Below, piece after piece: positions 18,721 to 27,586 of a DNA stretch of 64,000 bases. Origin of the DNA: Pseudomonadota bacterium. Lineage in GTDB: Bacteria > Pseudomonadota > Gammaproteobacteria > Pseudomonadales > Pseudohongiellaceae. The notes beneath the pieces are model-generated. The model made no database searches. It was not told the origin of the DNA and was given only the letters and a program-made list of their open reading frames with translations. Position numbers and translations under genes: made by a program. The stretch is taken from assembly GCA_027623555.1 (NCBI GenBank), contig JAQBSZ010000007.1:62001-126000 (forward strand). Reading direction: 5' to 3'. How positions within the stretch are numbered: position 1 is the stretch's first letter; the number at the start of each line of letters is the position of its first letter.

Positions 18721-20874
18721 ATGTTGAATTACCAACTAGTATTGGCGTGGGTGTTCCTTTGCTGGCTATTTTTAAGTCACAGCTTTGCCTTTTACAATAT
18801 CAATCATTACAAACTTGTAGTTGCACTTGCCGGCGCAATTTTCCTTACCCTGGCCAGTAGCTCCGATTGGTCAGGGCTATCTTCTCAAAAGAGTAGTGAT
18901 AATAGCCCAGCAAGAAAGAGCGCAATTGACTGGCTCCTATTTCTGTTACTGCTACTCCCGATCCTTGCCACATTGCCAGGCTTTTTCTTATCAGGAGGAG
19001 AATACGCCTATTTTTTTGAACTGGAAGTTTCAACCTGGTTAGTTTGTTGTTGTTGGCTATTTCTTTTAGTTTATTTGATTGATGATTCTACTCAGCTACC
19101 ATATTTGCTTGCTGGATTGGCGCTCCTGGTATGCGCATCATCTGGAATTGCGATTACAAACTATGTAACTGAAGTAGAAAGTTTTTCTCTAGACATCTTC
19201 AATAGAGCTCCTGGAACTTTTGGAAATGCAAATTATCTGGCTGCCTATCTGTGCTTGCAACTTCCAGTATTCTTATTGTGTTTGCTACCTGGTGCAGATT
19301 TCAGTCTCTCAGGCAAAACCTTAGCGGGCATAAAACTGATTTTTCTGCTTGCCCTCGTCTTAGGCACTATAGCCCTGCTGTTAACTCAGGCACGCGCACC
19401 TCTATTAGTCTTTGCAATTAACCTGCTTATCCTATTTATGATGCTGTTTGCGATGCCTGATGTTTTCGGCGTTTCACGCAAAGCATTGTGCTGGTTAGTT
19501 GTCGGTGCATTTGGCGTGTTAGCTGCCACTGTGCTAATACTCCCGGTTTTCGACTATGTCTTAGAACGTATCCGGTTTGGCTCCACCTTTGAGAGTCGGT
19601 TAGTTCCGTGGCGTGCCGCCAGGGCTTCAATTCTTGATGCACCGTTACTGGGCTGGGGTCCAGGAAGTTCGTATTCACTGTTTTTTCAATATGTAGATCC
19701 TGAAAGTCGGCTCGATTGGTTTGAGAGAAGGTATATACATCCACACAATGAATTCCTCGAAATACTTCAAGAAGGTGGATTGCTTTATCTAACTGCCTAT
19801 TTAGCGCTGATTAGTTACTTCGTTATACTTGCAATCTCACTCTTTACTAGTCCTCAACTTCAAGCCCAATACAAGATTGTATTAACTGGATTATGCCTGG
19901 GAATCTTCACGTATCATCTTTTAGGAATAGTGGCCGTCGCCCAAAGAATGATATCTGTGAAGCTTGTTCTATTTCTTCTCTTCGCAGCAATGCTGCAGCT
20001 GAGGAGGCTGGTATATAACAATCCTGAAACTGTCAATCATCAACCAGGTGTTGGCTGGCCCCGTTGGCTGACCTTTCCTGTTAACGACAGGTGGCTGATG
20101 AGCCTGTCATTAGTCATGCTCTTTATCGCTGCTTATTTGTACTACCCGGTAGGACTTAGTCGATTTGAGTATGTTCGAGCGCTACAAAATACAGCTGGCA
20201 GTGAACAGATCCCAGCATTAGAAAAACTTAATGATGAAAAACCGAATATCTACTCTTTGGAGACACTCATCCAGCTGCAACTAGAGACTGGAAATTTCAG
20301 TGCGGCGCAACATTACATCGCCAGAATGGATGAAATTATTCCCAACTATGATAGCAGTGGATATCTCAAAGCTTCGGCCACTCTCTTGCAAGGCAACCTT
20401 ATTGAATCTCGCTCGATAGCTGAAGCTTATCAATTTCGTGACCTCTACCATTCAGGAACTGCTTTCCTGCTCTGCAAAATCGCATTGTTCAGTCAGAACT
20501 CGGTTCTATTGGGTCGCCAGTTCGAATTTATTCTCAAGCCTCGATTTTTAGAAGATCCTTCACTGGATATAAGACGTGAAGATCAAATAGAGTTCGCCAC
20601 AGGAGGAGAATTAATTTCTATAATTCTGCGGCGAAATAGTACTCAACCCGTCATGAGTCTGAGAGTAGAAGAAGCAATTCTTGAGCGGCTAGTTATCTTG
20701 GGCAGAGATGCCTTACAATCAGTCGAAGATACAACCCCGCTTCAGAGATACAATTCCTATTCCCAACAGGTGATTGAAAACATCCGATTTACTGGCGTTA
20801 CTGATCCACAAATATCCGCGCTGCAGTCCCACGTCATGTTTATGCTTCAGGGAATCGTTGCACGAACCTTGTAA
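18721..20874 (+). CDS. O-antigen ligase-like (Wzy_C) membrane protein with TPR-like tail
   Basis: 717 residues with about twelve predicted membrane helices in the first 430, then a helix near 455-475 and a soluble helical tail. The Wzy_C/O-antigen-ligase signature region is present: R-A-P in LLTQARAPLLV, ESRLVPWRAARASI, LLGWGPGSSY and a periplasmic loop ending HPHNEFLEILQEGG, where the His-Asn-Glu set is typical. Such proteins transfer or polymerise lipid-linked glycans in the periplasm (WaaL, Wzy, PglL). No glycosyltransferase genes are nearby, so an orphan protein O-glycosylation ligase (PglL-type) is a reasonable alternative to WaaL. The tail has helix pairs like TPRs (ALEKLNDEKPN, AAQHYIARMDEI). 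The gene is visibly more AT-rich than those after 27 kb. Confidence 0.85.
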   Translation: MLNYQLVLAWVFLCWLFLSHSFAFYNINHYKLVVALAGAIFLTLASSSDWSGLSSQKSSDNSPARKSAIDWLLFLLLLLPILATLPGFFLSGGEYAYFFELEVSTWLVCCCWLFLLVYLIDDSTQLPYLLAGLALLVCASSGIAITNYVTEVESFSLDIFNRAPGTFGNANYLAAYLCLQLPVFLLCLLPGADFSLSGKTLAGIKLIFLLALVLGTIALLLTQARAPLLVFAINLLILFMMLFAMPDVFGVSRKALCWLVVGAFGVLAATVLILPVFDYVLERIRFGSTFESRLVPWRAARASILDAPLLGWGPGSSYSLFFQYVDPESRLDWFERRYIHPHNEFLEILQEGGLLYLTAYLALISYFVILAISLFTSPQLQAQYKIVLTGLCLGIFTYHLLGIVAVAQRMISVKLVLFLLFAAMLQLRRLVYNNPETVNHQPGVGWPRWLTFPVNDRWLMSLSLVMLFIAAYLYYPVGLSRFEYVRALQNTAGSEQIPALEKLNDEKPNIYSLETLIQLQLETGNFSAAQHYIARMDEIIPNYDSSGYLKASATLLQGNLIESRSIAEAYQFRDLYHSGTAFLLCKIALFSQNSVLLGRQFEFILKPRFLEDPSLDIRREDQIEFATGGELISIILRRNSTQPVMSLRVEEAILERLVILGRDALQSVEDTTPLQRYNSYSQQVIENIRFTGVTDPQISALQSHVMFMLQGIVARTL

Positions 20875-20975
20875 GTCCTGCCGAGTATAGAAAAGAAGGT
20901 TTTTACCGAAGAATTCTGATCTTTGAAGTATGAAATCGCTATCCAGATCCTGAGCGAGATCTAACTCGCACAATT

Positions 20976-21329
20976 TCAATTGAAACGATGCCTGAACCGA
21001 ATGCCAATTGTATGCCGATTTCCGTAAGTTGAGATATCGTCGGCAGAGATTCGATAGTTATCATTCAAGGCATTTCTGACATAAACTGCCAGAGAGGATC
21101 TTGAGGAAAGTTGATGGGAGAAATGCAGATCCACAATATTAGTTGCCTCGACTGGAAATTCGGTAGGCGCGACGCTGGATTTGCTGAATCTGTGTCGCCA
21201 GTGCATTCCCAGCTGCCAATCTGGTTTTCTATAGGTAGCACCTATATTGACTACTGATGCAGGTATGTCGGCAATCGTTGTATCTCCAGAGGCTTCTCCA
21301 TCGATCCAATGAAACCCGAAAGTGAAGGT
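20976..21329 (-). pseudogene. C-terminal barrel end of interrupted TonB receptor
   Basis: These 117 in-frame codons directly follow the TGA that ends 21330-22868 and keep its frame. They read TFTFGFHWIDGEAS, GATYRKPDWQLGMHWRHRF, VDLHFSHQLSS, LAVYVRNALNDNYRIS and end YGNRHTIGIRFRHRFN, which are the last strands of a TonB-dependent receptor barrel including the usual N-x-x-D/N-x-x-Y turn. It has no start signal of its own, so it is unlikely to be made as a separate protein. It shows that the upstream gene was full length until recently, or that the stop is a base error. Confidence 0.75.
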
Positions 21330-22868
21330 TCACTGTTCCCGCCAGCTGGCGCTACCTTCAAACTCTACTCCGGTAACCTCACCGTCCTGCAGGTTGCCGA
21401 AGCCTCTGGTATCGCTATCGATAACCGTTCGCTCGATATAGTTGTCGTATGACTGATAAAACCAATGCGCACTGAATGAGTTGGAACCCTGCTCCCAATG
21501 TAGCCCCAGGTCAAATCCCGGGGCAGTTTCTGCTTTCAATTCAACATTGCCAACACTGATTCCCCGTGCTGTACTGCCACTGTAGTACCTTTCTGTAAGG
21601 GAAGGTGCGCGATAGGCATTGGCCAGCTCACTGGAGATACTCCAGGACTGATTGATGAACCACTGCCAACCTATATAGCCAGTCAATTTATTAATGTTTT
21701 TCGTTCTTTGTAAAATAGCTTCTTGCTGTAACCAGTCTTGACGAATGCCAAACTGAAGACTATGTCGAGTCATGTCGAACGTGGTCCTGGCAAACAGGGA
21801 GTATGATTTCTGAGCGGCATCGAGATTAGTTTGAAACTCACTTCCGTATCCATTGCTGTCGATCTCATATTCTGAGGTTTCTACTCCATCCTGGATGGCA
21901 AGCTCAGCACCGAATTCTCCGGACCAGGATTGGTTTGTCCACGTTGAGCCCCATTGCCCGCCCCAATCCAGCGAGTCATTCTCAACATTGACCTGATTTA
22001 TTCCGATATCTATCGAATTTGTTTTCAAAGACTGCTCATGGACATAAAGATCTGCTGTCCAAGCATCACCATACGAAACGCGAAGATTGAGCAAATCATG
22101 ATCGTCTTCGACTACTTCGGTTATTCTACGTTGCGGGTAAAAAATATTGGATCGCCCGATATCGCTGCCACGACTCGACAGTAGCAGTCCAGCAAATTGA
22201 AAATTGCTGTGTTCCCAGCGATTCTGGAGTATTGCAGAATATTGCTGAAATCCTGTATGCAGGAGAGTGCCTGCGGGGCTCTCACCATCGGCCGCGGAAC
22301 GATTGCTAAAGCCGAGGGACCAATGCTTCGATCCGATTCCCAAAGATTGATTACGCTGTGTTGAATCAGCTTCATAACCTAAGTCAACCTCAATACCCGT
22401 GAAAAATTTGGGCTCTGTCATTAACACGCCACCGATTGCTCCGGAACCAAAGAAGGATGATGCCGGTCCTCTCACTATATCTGCATAGTCGATAAACCAT
22501 GGATCGATGAAAGAAGCAGCAGTACCTGCCCTTCTTTCGGTAGAAATCGGCACACCACTAAATCGAGTCTGAACTCTATGGCCCGAAACGCCGCGAATAG
22601 AGAACATCTGAAACAATCCATTCTGACCGTTCTTGACGACGCTGGGTGATCGATCAATAAAATCTACAATGCCGCTGGGATTTAGATTTTCATCCGCCAG
22701 ATAGATTCTTGCGCTGGCGTTACTACCAAAACGAATGACCTCATTGCGAGCCTCAATCACGCTTACTACTTCAACTTCTTGTTGAGCTAGTGTTTGCGCG
22801 TTTAATGATTGCAGCAGACCTGGAGTGATAAACCAGGCACACATAAATAGTAGCGAGATAGTTTTCAT
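21330..22868 (-). CDS. TonB-dependent receptor, interrupted by in-frame TGA
   Basis: 512 residues from ATG 22868 (MKTISLLFMCAWFITPG signal peptide); a TTG nine codons upstream is the only longer option. The plug domain has NPSGIVDFIDRSPSVVKNG, MFSIRGVSGHRVQTRFSGVPI and DIVRGPASSFFGSGAIGGVL, after which beta-barrel strands follow. The frame ends in SWREQ-TGA, where a barrel strand clearly continues (TFTFGFHW) in the same frame, so TGA probably replaced TGG. With the downstream 117 codons the product would be 630 residues, a normal small receptor. These proteins import siderophores, heme, vitamins or glycans using TonB energy. Without the last strands the product should fail to assemble. Confidence 0.82.
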   Translation of the reverse strand: MKTISLLFMCAWFITPGLLQSLNAQTLAQQEVEVVSVIEARNEVIRFGSNASARIYLADENLNPSGIVDFIDRSPSVVKNGQNGLFQMFSIRGVSGHRVQTRFSGVPISTERRAGTAASFIDPWFIDYADIVRGPASSFFGSGAIGGVLMTEPKFFTGIEVDLGYEADSTQRNQSLGIGSKHWSLGFSNRSAADGESPAGTLLHTGFQQYSAILQNRWEHSNFQFAGLLLSSRGSDIGRSNIFYPQRRITEVVEDDHDLLNLRVSYGDAWTADLYVHEQSLKTNSIDIGINQVNVENDSLDWGGQWGSTWTNQSWSGEFGAELAIQDGVETSEYEIDSNGYGSEFQTNLDAAQKSYSLFARTTFDMTRHSLQFGIRQDWLQQEAILQRTKNINKLTGYIGWQWFINQSWSISSELANAYRAPSLTERYYSGSTARGISVGNVELKAETAPGFDLGLHWEQGSNSFSAHWFYQSYDNYIERTVIDSDTRGFGNLQDGEVTGVEFEGSASWREQ

Positions 22869-23293
22869 TAAAAAATCAGCAGCTCTTACATACAACCAAG
22901 AGCAAAATTGCGATAGGTACGGAAGAATAGGGGTTGCGTATAATTAAGTCCACGCAATAATTGTAATTCATTTTTACATCTATCTTGGCGCACTTGTATG
23001 AATTCTACCAGAACCCCTTAACGCTCCATCTTTGGCAGAGCAATCTGTCTCAAAGCGCTTCCAGATTCCTGACTACGGCAGATGAGTGCTATGGCACTCA
23101 TCAAAAATTGCTGTAGGAACGCGGAACGAATAGGATAGACAGCTTGGCCATACGGCGAAGTATGCATTAAGATAATGCAAGCTGGATTACTAGCCTGGAT
23201 GGAGCATCGTGTGTATAACAAGGCCCTGAATAGTTCAAGAAAGTTTGGCAACCTACAATAACTATCGATTTGTATCTATAAGGATAATACCTG
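22869..23293. other. Intergenic region with a 20-bp inverted repeat
   Basis: About 425 bases between the divergent TonB receptor gene and idi. No supported gene. A perfect 8-bp inverted repeat with a 4-base loop (ATGAGTGC / GCACTCAT, 23082-23101) lies in the middle. It lacks a T tract and is far from any gene end, so an operator-like site is more likely than a terminator, but evidence is slight. Confidence 0.35.
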
Positions 23294-23851
23294 ATGGACG
23301 AGCGAGTATCGTTCGATAACGAACTACTGATTTTGGTCGATCAGAATGATCTCGAAATTGGAAATCTGAGCAAAGATCATTGCCACATTGGAGAAGGCAA
23401 AATGCATCGAGCTTTTTCAATTTTTGTGATCAATTCCAAAGGACAAATTCTTCTGCAACAGCGCAGTGAGCAAAAAAAACTCTGGCCAGGTTTTTGGTCG
23501 AATAGTTGCTGTAGCCATCCCAGAAAAGGCGAATCTACCCTCGAAGCCGCCCACAGAAGACTCGAACAAGAACTGGGCATACAGGCCGATCTGAAAAGCC
23601 TCTACAAGTTTGAGTACCGGGCAAAGTATTTGGACATTGGGGCCGAACATGAATTGTGCTCAGTACTTGTGGGCCACTCCGATGACACTATTTTAGTTAA
23701 CAAAAATGAAATTAGCGCTTGCTGCTGGTTATCTCCATCCGAAATTGACGAATTGCTCGCAAAACAAGAGTCCTTGATTACTCCCTGGTTCAGGATGGAG
23801 TGGGATACATTGACAGCGCAATATCCAGATGAGATTCAAAACAGACTATAG
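23294..23851 (+). CDS. idi: Isopentenyl-diphosphate delta-isomerase, type I
   Basis: 185 residues, the normal length of the bacterial type I (Nudix-fold) enzyme that interconverts IPP and DMAPP in isoprenoid synthesis. Visible signatures: metal-site histidines in KDHCHIGEGKMHRAF (28-41), the catalytic-cysteine block SNSCCSHPRKGE (69-80), a Nudix-like helix STLEAAHRRLEQELGI (81-96) and the acidic pair in EHELCSVLVG (118-127). The ATG follows AAGGATAATACCTG. No other isoprenoid genes are adjacent; convergent desaturase gene follows. A DXP-pathway bacterium can live without it, so it may raise isoprenoid flux, for example for quinones or carotenoids. Confidence 0.93.
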   Translation: MDERVSFDNELLILVDQNDLEIGNLSKDHCHIGEGKMHRAFSIFVINSKGQILLQQRSEQKKLWPGFWSNSCCSHPRKGESTLEAAHRRLEQELGIQADLKSLYKFEYRAKYLDIGAEHELCSVLVGHSDDTILVNKNEISACCWLSPSEIDELLAKQESLITPWFRMEWDTLTAQYPDEIQNRL

Positions 23852-24037
23852 GCTGCGGCCTCACGCAAAATGGCCTGCTGTTAGCCCAGTTTCCACAAAC
23901 CCGGCTTAAGATTTGCACCAGGTATTCGAGCATTGTTAAACTTACATCGGCATACAGTTTACGCACCACCGCAGACAGTATTCTGGAGCAGCTATCCACC
24001 CTGTTGGTACTGTTATCGAATTCCCAGATGGTAAAAA

Positions 24038-24955
24038 TTATTCGGCGATAATATTTTGCGAATCAGGGGCGTGTCGCCCCTCTTCCAGTATATGAATCGG
24101 AACCGGATGCAAGTCCCAGACTATTCTGAAGATTGAAAGTAACTTCAATACAAGATAAGCCAGATCGAGTTGCCACCAGTAAAATCCAGCTCGCGCAGAA
24201 TTCATGTATCGATGATGATTGTTGTGCCAGGACGCACCCATGGAAGGAATACACATTAACCAGGAATTCGTTGTCGAGTCATCGGTAGTAAAGCGACGAT
24301 GATTGAACAGACTGGCCTTGATACCATGAGTAAGGGTATTTACTGAGAACGTTGATTGCGCCGATAACATAGTGCTGAAGATAAATACCCAGAATATAGC
24401 ACTGACACCCAACCCAGTATCACCGAACACGGCAGTGTATTGGCCGAGAATAAAAGTAAATATCAGCACAATGTAAGGAAAGATGTAATGATATTTATTC
24501 ACCCAGACAAGCTCTGCATACTTCGCAAGGTCTTTTACAGCATCTAGATCTGTATCGATATAGCGTTCATCCATCAACCAGCCGAAATGGGCAAACCAGT
24601 ACCCGCGATGAATTGGTGAATGAGGATCATCCGGCTTATCTGATTCTCTGTGGTGATGTCGATGATGCTGCGCCCACCATATCGGCCCTCGTTGACCGCT
24701 TGCCGCTGCGAGGACAGCGAGAAATAGTTGAAACGCTCGCGATGTTTTAAAACTCCGGTGTGAAAAATATCGATGTGAACCCGCTTCCCAGGCGAACACT
24801 CTTATGAAGAAGGTAATGATAGTCCAGGTAACAATCTGTGCGTTTACCGGAACAAATAAAATTCCCAAGGATAGAATATGAAAAATCCAGATTCGAATCC
24901 GGATTATCGCCAGGCCTTCAGATTTCTGAATTCCAGTTGATGCCAGTTTTCCCAT
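24038..24955 (-). CDS. Acyl-CoA/acyl-lipid delta-9-type fatty acid desaturase
   Basis: 305 residues from ATG 24955; a TTG five codons upstream is the alternative, neither has a strong ribosome site. Membrane desaturase with the three histidine boxes that bind the diiron centre: HRYFSH, HHRHHH and HNNHH (in SWHNNHHRYMNSAR). Hydrophobic segments lie before the first box and between the second and third. The set and spacing fit the stearoyl-CoA (OLE1/DesC) type that introduces a delta-9 double bond to adjust membrane fluidity. No ferredoxin or reductase partner gene is beside it. Confidence 0.9.
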   Translation of the reverse strand: MGKLASTGIQKSEGLAIIRIRIWIFHILSLGILFVPVNAQIVTWTIITFFIRVFAWEAGSHRYFSHRSFKTSRAFQLFLAVLAAASGQRGPIWWAQHHRHHHRESDKPDDPHSPIHRGYWFAHFGWLMDERYIDTDLDAVKDLAKYAELVWVNKYHYIFPYIVLIFTFILGQYTAVFGDTGLGVSAIFWVFIFSTMLSAQSTFSVNTLTHGIKASLFNHRRFTTDDSTTNSWLMCIPSMGASWHNNHHRYMNSARAGFYWWQLDLAYLVLKLLSIFRIVWDLHPVPIHILEEGRHAPDSQNIIAE

Positions 24956-25361
24956 GTTCACCACTGCCAATAATCAGGCGCTGACCAATTTCTGCAAATC
25001 CCTGCGCTGCAATCCTGCCAACTTTTAACGACCTTTGAATTCCCTGACACCAACCTTATGCTGAAGTGGTCGCGGGGTCAGGCTCGAAAAGCAGTTGCAG
25101 ATTCAATAGGTCTGGCCAGCCGGTACTGATCAGCCAGAGAAAAGACTGCAGACCGGTCGAATTTCAAGCTTCCCGCCTTTTTCGTGGATATTAGATACGA
25201 AAGGTAGCCCTGCGGGGCACAAATGTCCAGTGAAGTGAGCGCGGATTGAAAGCAGGGTCAGCGTAATTAGTCAGTACTGGTTATCGGCATAGGGGCGGTG
25301 TGACAAGCAATATACCTGGAATCTCCAGGCGCCAATCCCACGCTTCAGTGCCAGGGTTGAA
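24956..25361. other. Intergenic region, nothing recognised
   Basis: About 405 bases between the desaturase start and the stop of the PilZ gene. It contains loose GGGGTCAGG- and CAGGGTCAGC-like strings similar to ends of REP-type hairpins elsewhere in the window, but no complete element could be folded by eye. Confidence 0.3.
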
Positions 25362-26099
25362 TCAGTCGGCGAGGGGCTCGTTAGCAGACTCTACTTGTTG
25401 CAACATATCGTGAATAAAATTGTCCAGCTTCTCTTCATCTTGACTTCTCATGTGGACGAATTCGCAGCGCAGAAATGAAATGTTGCTGTCTTCGTCATTG
25501 ATCATGCCGATTAGTTGTACGCCGGTTTGTAGAGCAAGACCATTAGGTAAAGTTATCTTGCAAGCATCGACGACCTGAAGATTCTTGAGTTCCTGACCCA
25601 GATCCTGGTTTACTCTGAACTTGGCCCCAGACGTGGATATGTCCATAACCGATCCTTCAATCAGAGCACCATTCACCATATAAAGAATTACAGGAACTAC
25701 GGTTATTGATTCCAGGTTTACACGAACAGTCTTTCGCAGTTGAGTGCAGGCGACTTTATATGGAAGCTCAAAATGTTGTAGAGACGACATCTTGGTCGCT
25801 GTCGCATCGCCAGTGATTTCTGCCAGGCGAGACTGAAAGATAATTGAAACTCCGCCGCTCTGGGCGCGAATCGTTAAAGAACCAGGTGAACTTATTTGCG
25901 TGCCTGGTGATTCGCTACTTACACTTAATGTGCCATCCTGCGCATTCACAGAGACCAATTGGAGTGCATGGGAAGCAACACGATTCTTGGCCTTCTTTAC
26001 ATAGGAAAACTGCCATTTTTGTGCAAGAGCCATCTCCAGAAGCTGCAGAATTTCCTTCCTGTGAGTGATATCACCGTCGGTGAGATTCAATGCATTCAT
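25362..26099 (-). CDS. PilZ-domain protein (YcgR-like)
   Basis: 245 residues from ATG 26099, preferred over an upstream start because GAAGGA lies at the right distance and the 34 extra codons look non-coding. Residues about 1-115 form a beta-rich YcgR-N-like domain; residues about 120-235 are PilZ, with the cyclic-di-GMP-binding pair RKTVR (LRKTVRVNLES) and D-x-S-x-x-G (VMDISTSGAKFRV). YcgR-type proteins slow or bias flagellar rotation or act on other outputs when c-di-GMP is high. No flagellar or pilus genes are in the window, so the target is unknown. Confidence 0.85.
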   Translation of the reverse strand: MNALNLTDGDITHRKEILQLLEMALAQKWQFSYVKKAKNRVASHALQLVSVNAQDGTLSVSSESPGTQISSPGSLTIRAQSGGVSIIFQSRLAEITGDATATKMSSLQHFELPYKVACTQLRKTVRVNLESITVVPVILYMVNGALIEGSVMDISTSGAKFRVNQDLGQELKNLQVVDACKITLPNGLALQTGVQLIGMINDEDSNISFLRCEFVHMRSQDEEKLDNFIHDMLQQVESANEPLAD

Positions 26100-26518
26100 C
26101 TTTCTAAATCCTTCTCTTTCGTCTTCGTCACGGATTCTGATTATCTGATTGCCAGATTCAATGTTACACCAGTATACAATAGTGAACGTGCCAGAATTCA
26201 CAATATTATGAGGAAAGCAATTAATGCCCAGCTAGCCTGCTGGCTAATTCTGCTAGTAACAAAGTTTGATGGTTTATCTGCAGCAGCAATGCATCGCAAC
26301 AGTTCGGAAAGTCTTAATAGCAGTGAGTGAAACTCCTCCGCCCTCAACGCCGAGTGAATTCTCTTATGATTCCTGGCCGGGTGTACGGGGATGAGGATGG
26401 GGATAGCTGGTTACGGCTGATTGAGCAAATATTTATTCATGTATTCACACCTGCCATGCAACCTTTTGGCTCCTTTGCTTCACTCATACTCAACAACGCC
26501 AAAAAAGGAACAATAGTC
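26100..26518. other. Intergenic region between divergent genes
   Basis: About 420 bases containing the promoters of the PilZ gene and the DUF1761 gene. A 40-codon frame at 26208-26330 with a hydrophobic stretch is visible but lacks a ribosome site, so it is not called. No repeats were noticed. Confidence 0.35.
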
Positions 26519-26956
26519 ATGAAATATATCTCCATAGATCTGCTCAGCCAAGTCAACTATTGGGCAGTACTCACTTCCGGTCTCGTTGCATTTATCCTCG
26601 GCGGCCTCTGGTACTCCCCGGTTCTATTCGAGGGCAGGTGGATGACGGCAAATGGCTATTCGCAAGCGGAGATCCAGGAAACCCTTTCAGCGATGGTACC
26701 ATTTGGTTTCGCCGGAGCCTTGTTAGCTTATGTACTCATGGCACTGGTATTTGCACTATTTAGCGCGGCATTGAGTCTAGATAATGTACGCGACTGTGTC
26801 ATCCTCGGTGTAGTTCTCTGGTTTGGGTTCGTCGCCTCCAGCGGGCTGACGATTACCCTGTTTTCGCCTCGCGTGATAGATGGGTGGCTGATTGATGCCG
26901 GTTTTCAATTCACCTTTCTAGTGGTCATCGGTGCAATTCTAGGTGCATGGCGATAA
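26519..26956 (+). CDS. DUF1761 family membrane protein
   Basis: 145 residues from ATG 26519 (AAAGGAACAATAGTC upstream); longer starts would add a stretch without membrane character. Four hydrophobic segments: VLTSGLVAFILGGLWYSP, MVPFGFAGALLAYVLMALVFALF, DCVILGVVLWFGFVASSGLT and FQFTFLVVIGAILGAW. The GGLWYSP-x-LF and GR-x-W elements near the N-terminus and DGWLIDAGFQF near the end match DUF1761 proteins, small inner-membrane proteins of unknown role. It ends about 50 bases before the ECF sigma gene, and DUF1761 genes are often near such regulators; co-transcription is possible. Confidence 0.8.
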   Translation: MKYISIDLLSQVNYWAVLTSGLVAFILGGLWYSPVLFEGRWMTANGYSQAEIQETLSAMVPFGFAGALLAYVLMALVFALFSAALSLDNVRDCVILGVVLWFGFVASSGLTITLFSPRVIDGWLIDAGFQFTFLVVIGAILGAWR

Positions 26957-27007
26957 AACAAAGCCTTTCGATGGTATACGCTGAATACAAGGATCTAGAG
27001 TAATTCG

Positions 27008-27586
27008 ATGAACACGGCAGAACACTTATTGTTAGAGTCTCTCAGGCGCGAGCGCGATGAGTCTTCGTTTCGTGCGCTGTATCGTCGACATACGCCTATG
27101 CTGTTCGCCATGGCCATACGCTTGACAGGAAAACGCAGTGAGGCTGAAGAACTAACCCAGGAGACATGGGTGCGTGCAGTAGAAAGAATCGACCGGTTCG
27201 ACGGCCGGGCATTGCTCAGCACCTGGCTCACTGGCATTTTGTTAAATTGCCTGAGAGAAGCCCGGCGCCGTTATGCCCGCGATCATGCCGCCATTGATGA
27301 TGCGGAGTCTGCATCGGCAAAAATTATACCTGTGTTTCCTGGACCACACACGCTTGTAGACGCGGCCGAAGTTGAGCGCGCATTGAGCCAACTTGCGGCG
27401 GGCTATCGCGAAGTCGTCCTGTTGCACGATGTGTACGGGCACACTCATCTTGAGATCGCCGACATGCTCGGCATCCAGGAAGGAACTTCGAAGAGTCAAC
27501 TGATGCGCGGTCGCGCACAATTACGAGTCTTGATAAATGCGCCACACAGCGCACAGCCTGAACACAATGAACGAGGTGCGACGTGA
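27008..27586 (+). CDS. ECF-type RNA polymerase sigma factor
   Basis: 192 residues. Sigma region 2 at about 20-85: FRALYRRHTPMLFAMAIRLTGKRSEAEELTQETWVRAV and FDGRALLSTWLTGILLNCLRE. Region 4 at about 120-175: ALSQLAAGYREVVLLHDVYGHTHLEIADMLGIQEGTSKSQLMRGRAQL, a complete helix-turn-helix. Region 3 is absent, as in ECF factors, which direct polymerase to stress or envelope-response promoters. The stop overlaps the GTG of the next gene by four bases, a typical sigma/anti-sigma arrangement. Confidence 0.93.
   Translation: MNTAEHLLLESLRRERDESSFRALYRRHTPMLFAMAIRLTGKRSEAEELTQETWVRAVERIDRFDGRALLSTWLTGILLNCLREARRRYARDHAAIDDAESASAKIIPVFPGPHTLVDAAEVERALSQLAAGYREVVLLHDVYGHTHLEIADMLGIQEGTSKSQLMRGRAQLRVLINAPHSAQPEHNERGAT

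Noticed and set aside
21330..21332. Selenocysteine or pyrrolysine decoding of the in-frame TGA and TAG
   Set aside because: Neighbouring residues fit Trp or another ordinary residue, no SECIS-like hairpin is visible after the TGA, and no decoding genes are in the window.
23082..23101. Palindrome ATGAGTGC/GCACTCAT as a terminator
   Set aside because: It is far from any gene end and lacks a T tract; it is only mentioned as a possible operator.
26208..26330. A 40-codon frame with a hydrophobic stretch upstream of the DUF1761 gene
   Set aside because: It has no ribosome site, no homology known to me and lies in a divergent promoter region.
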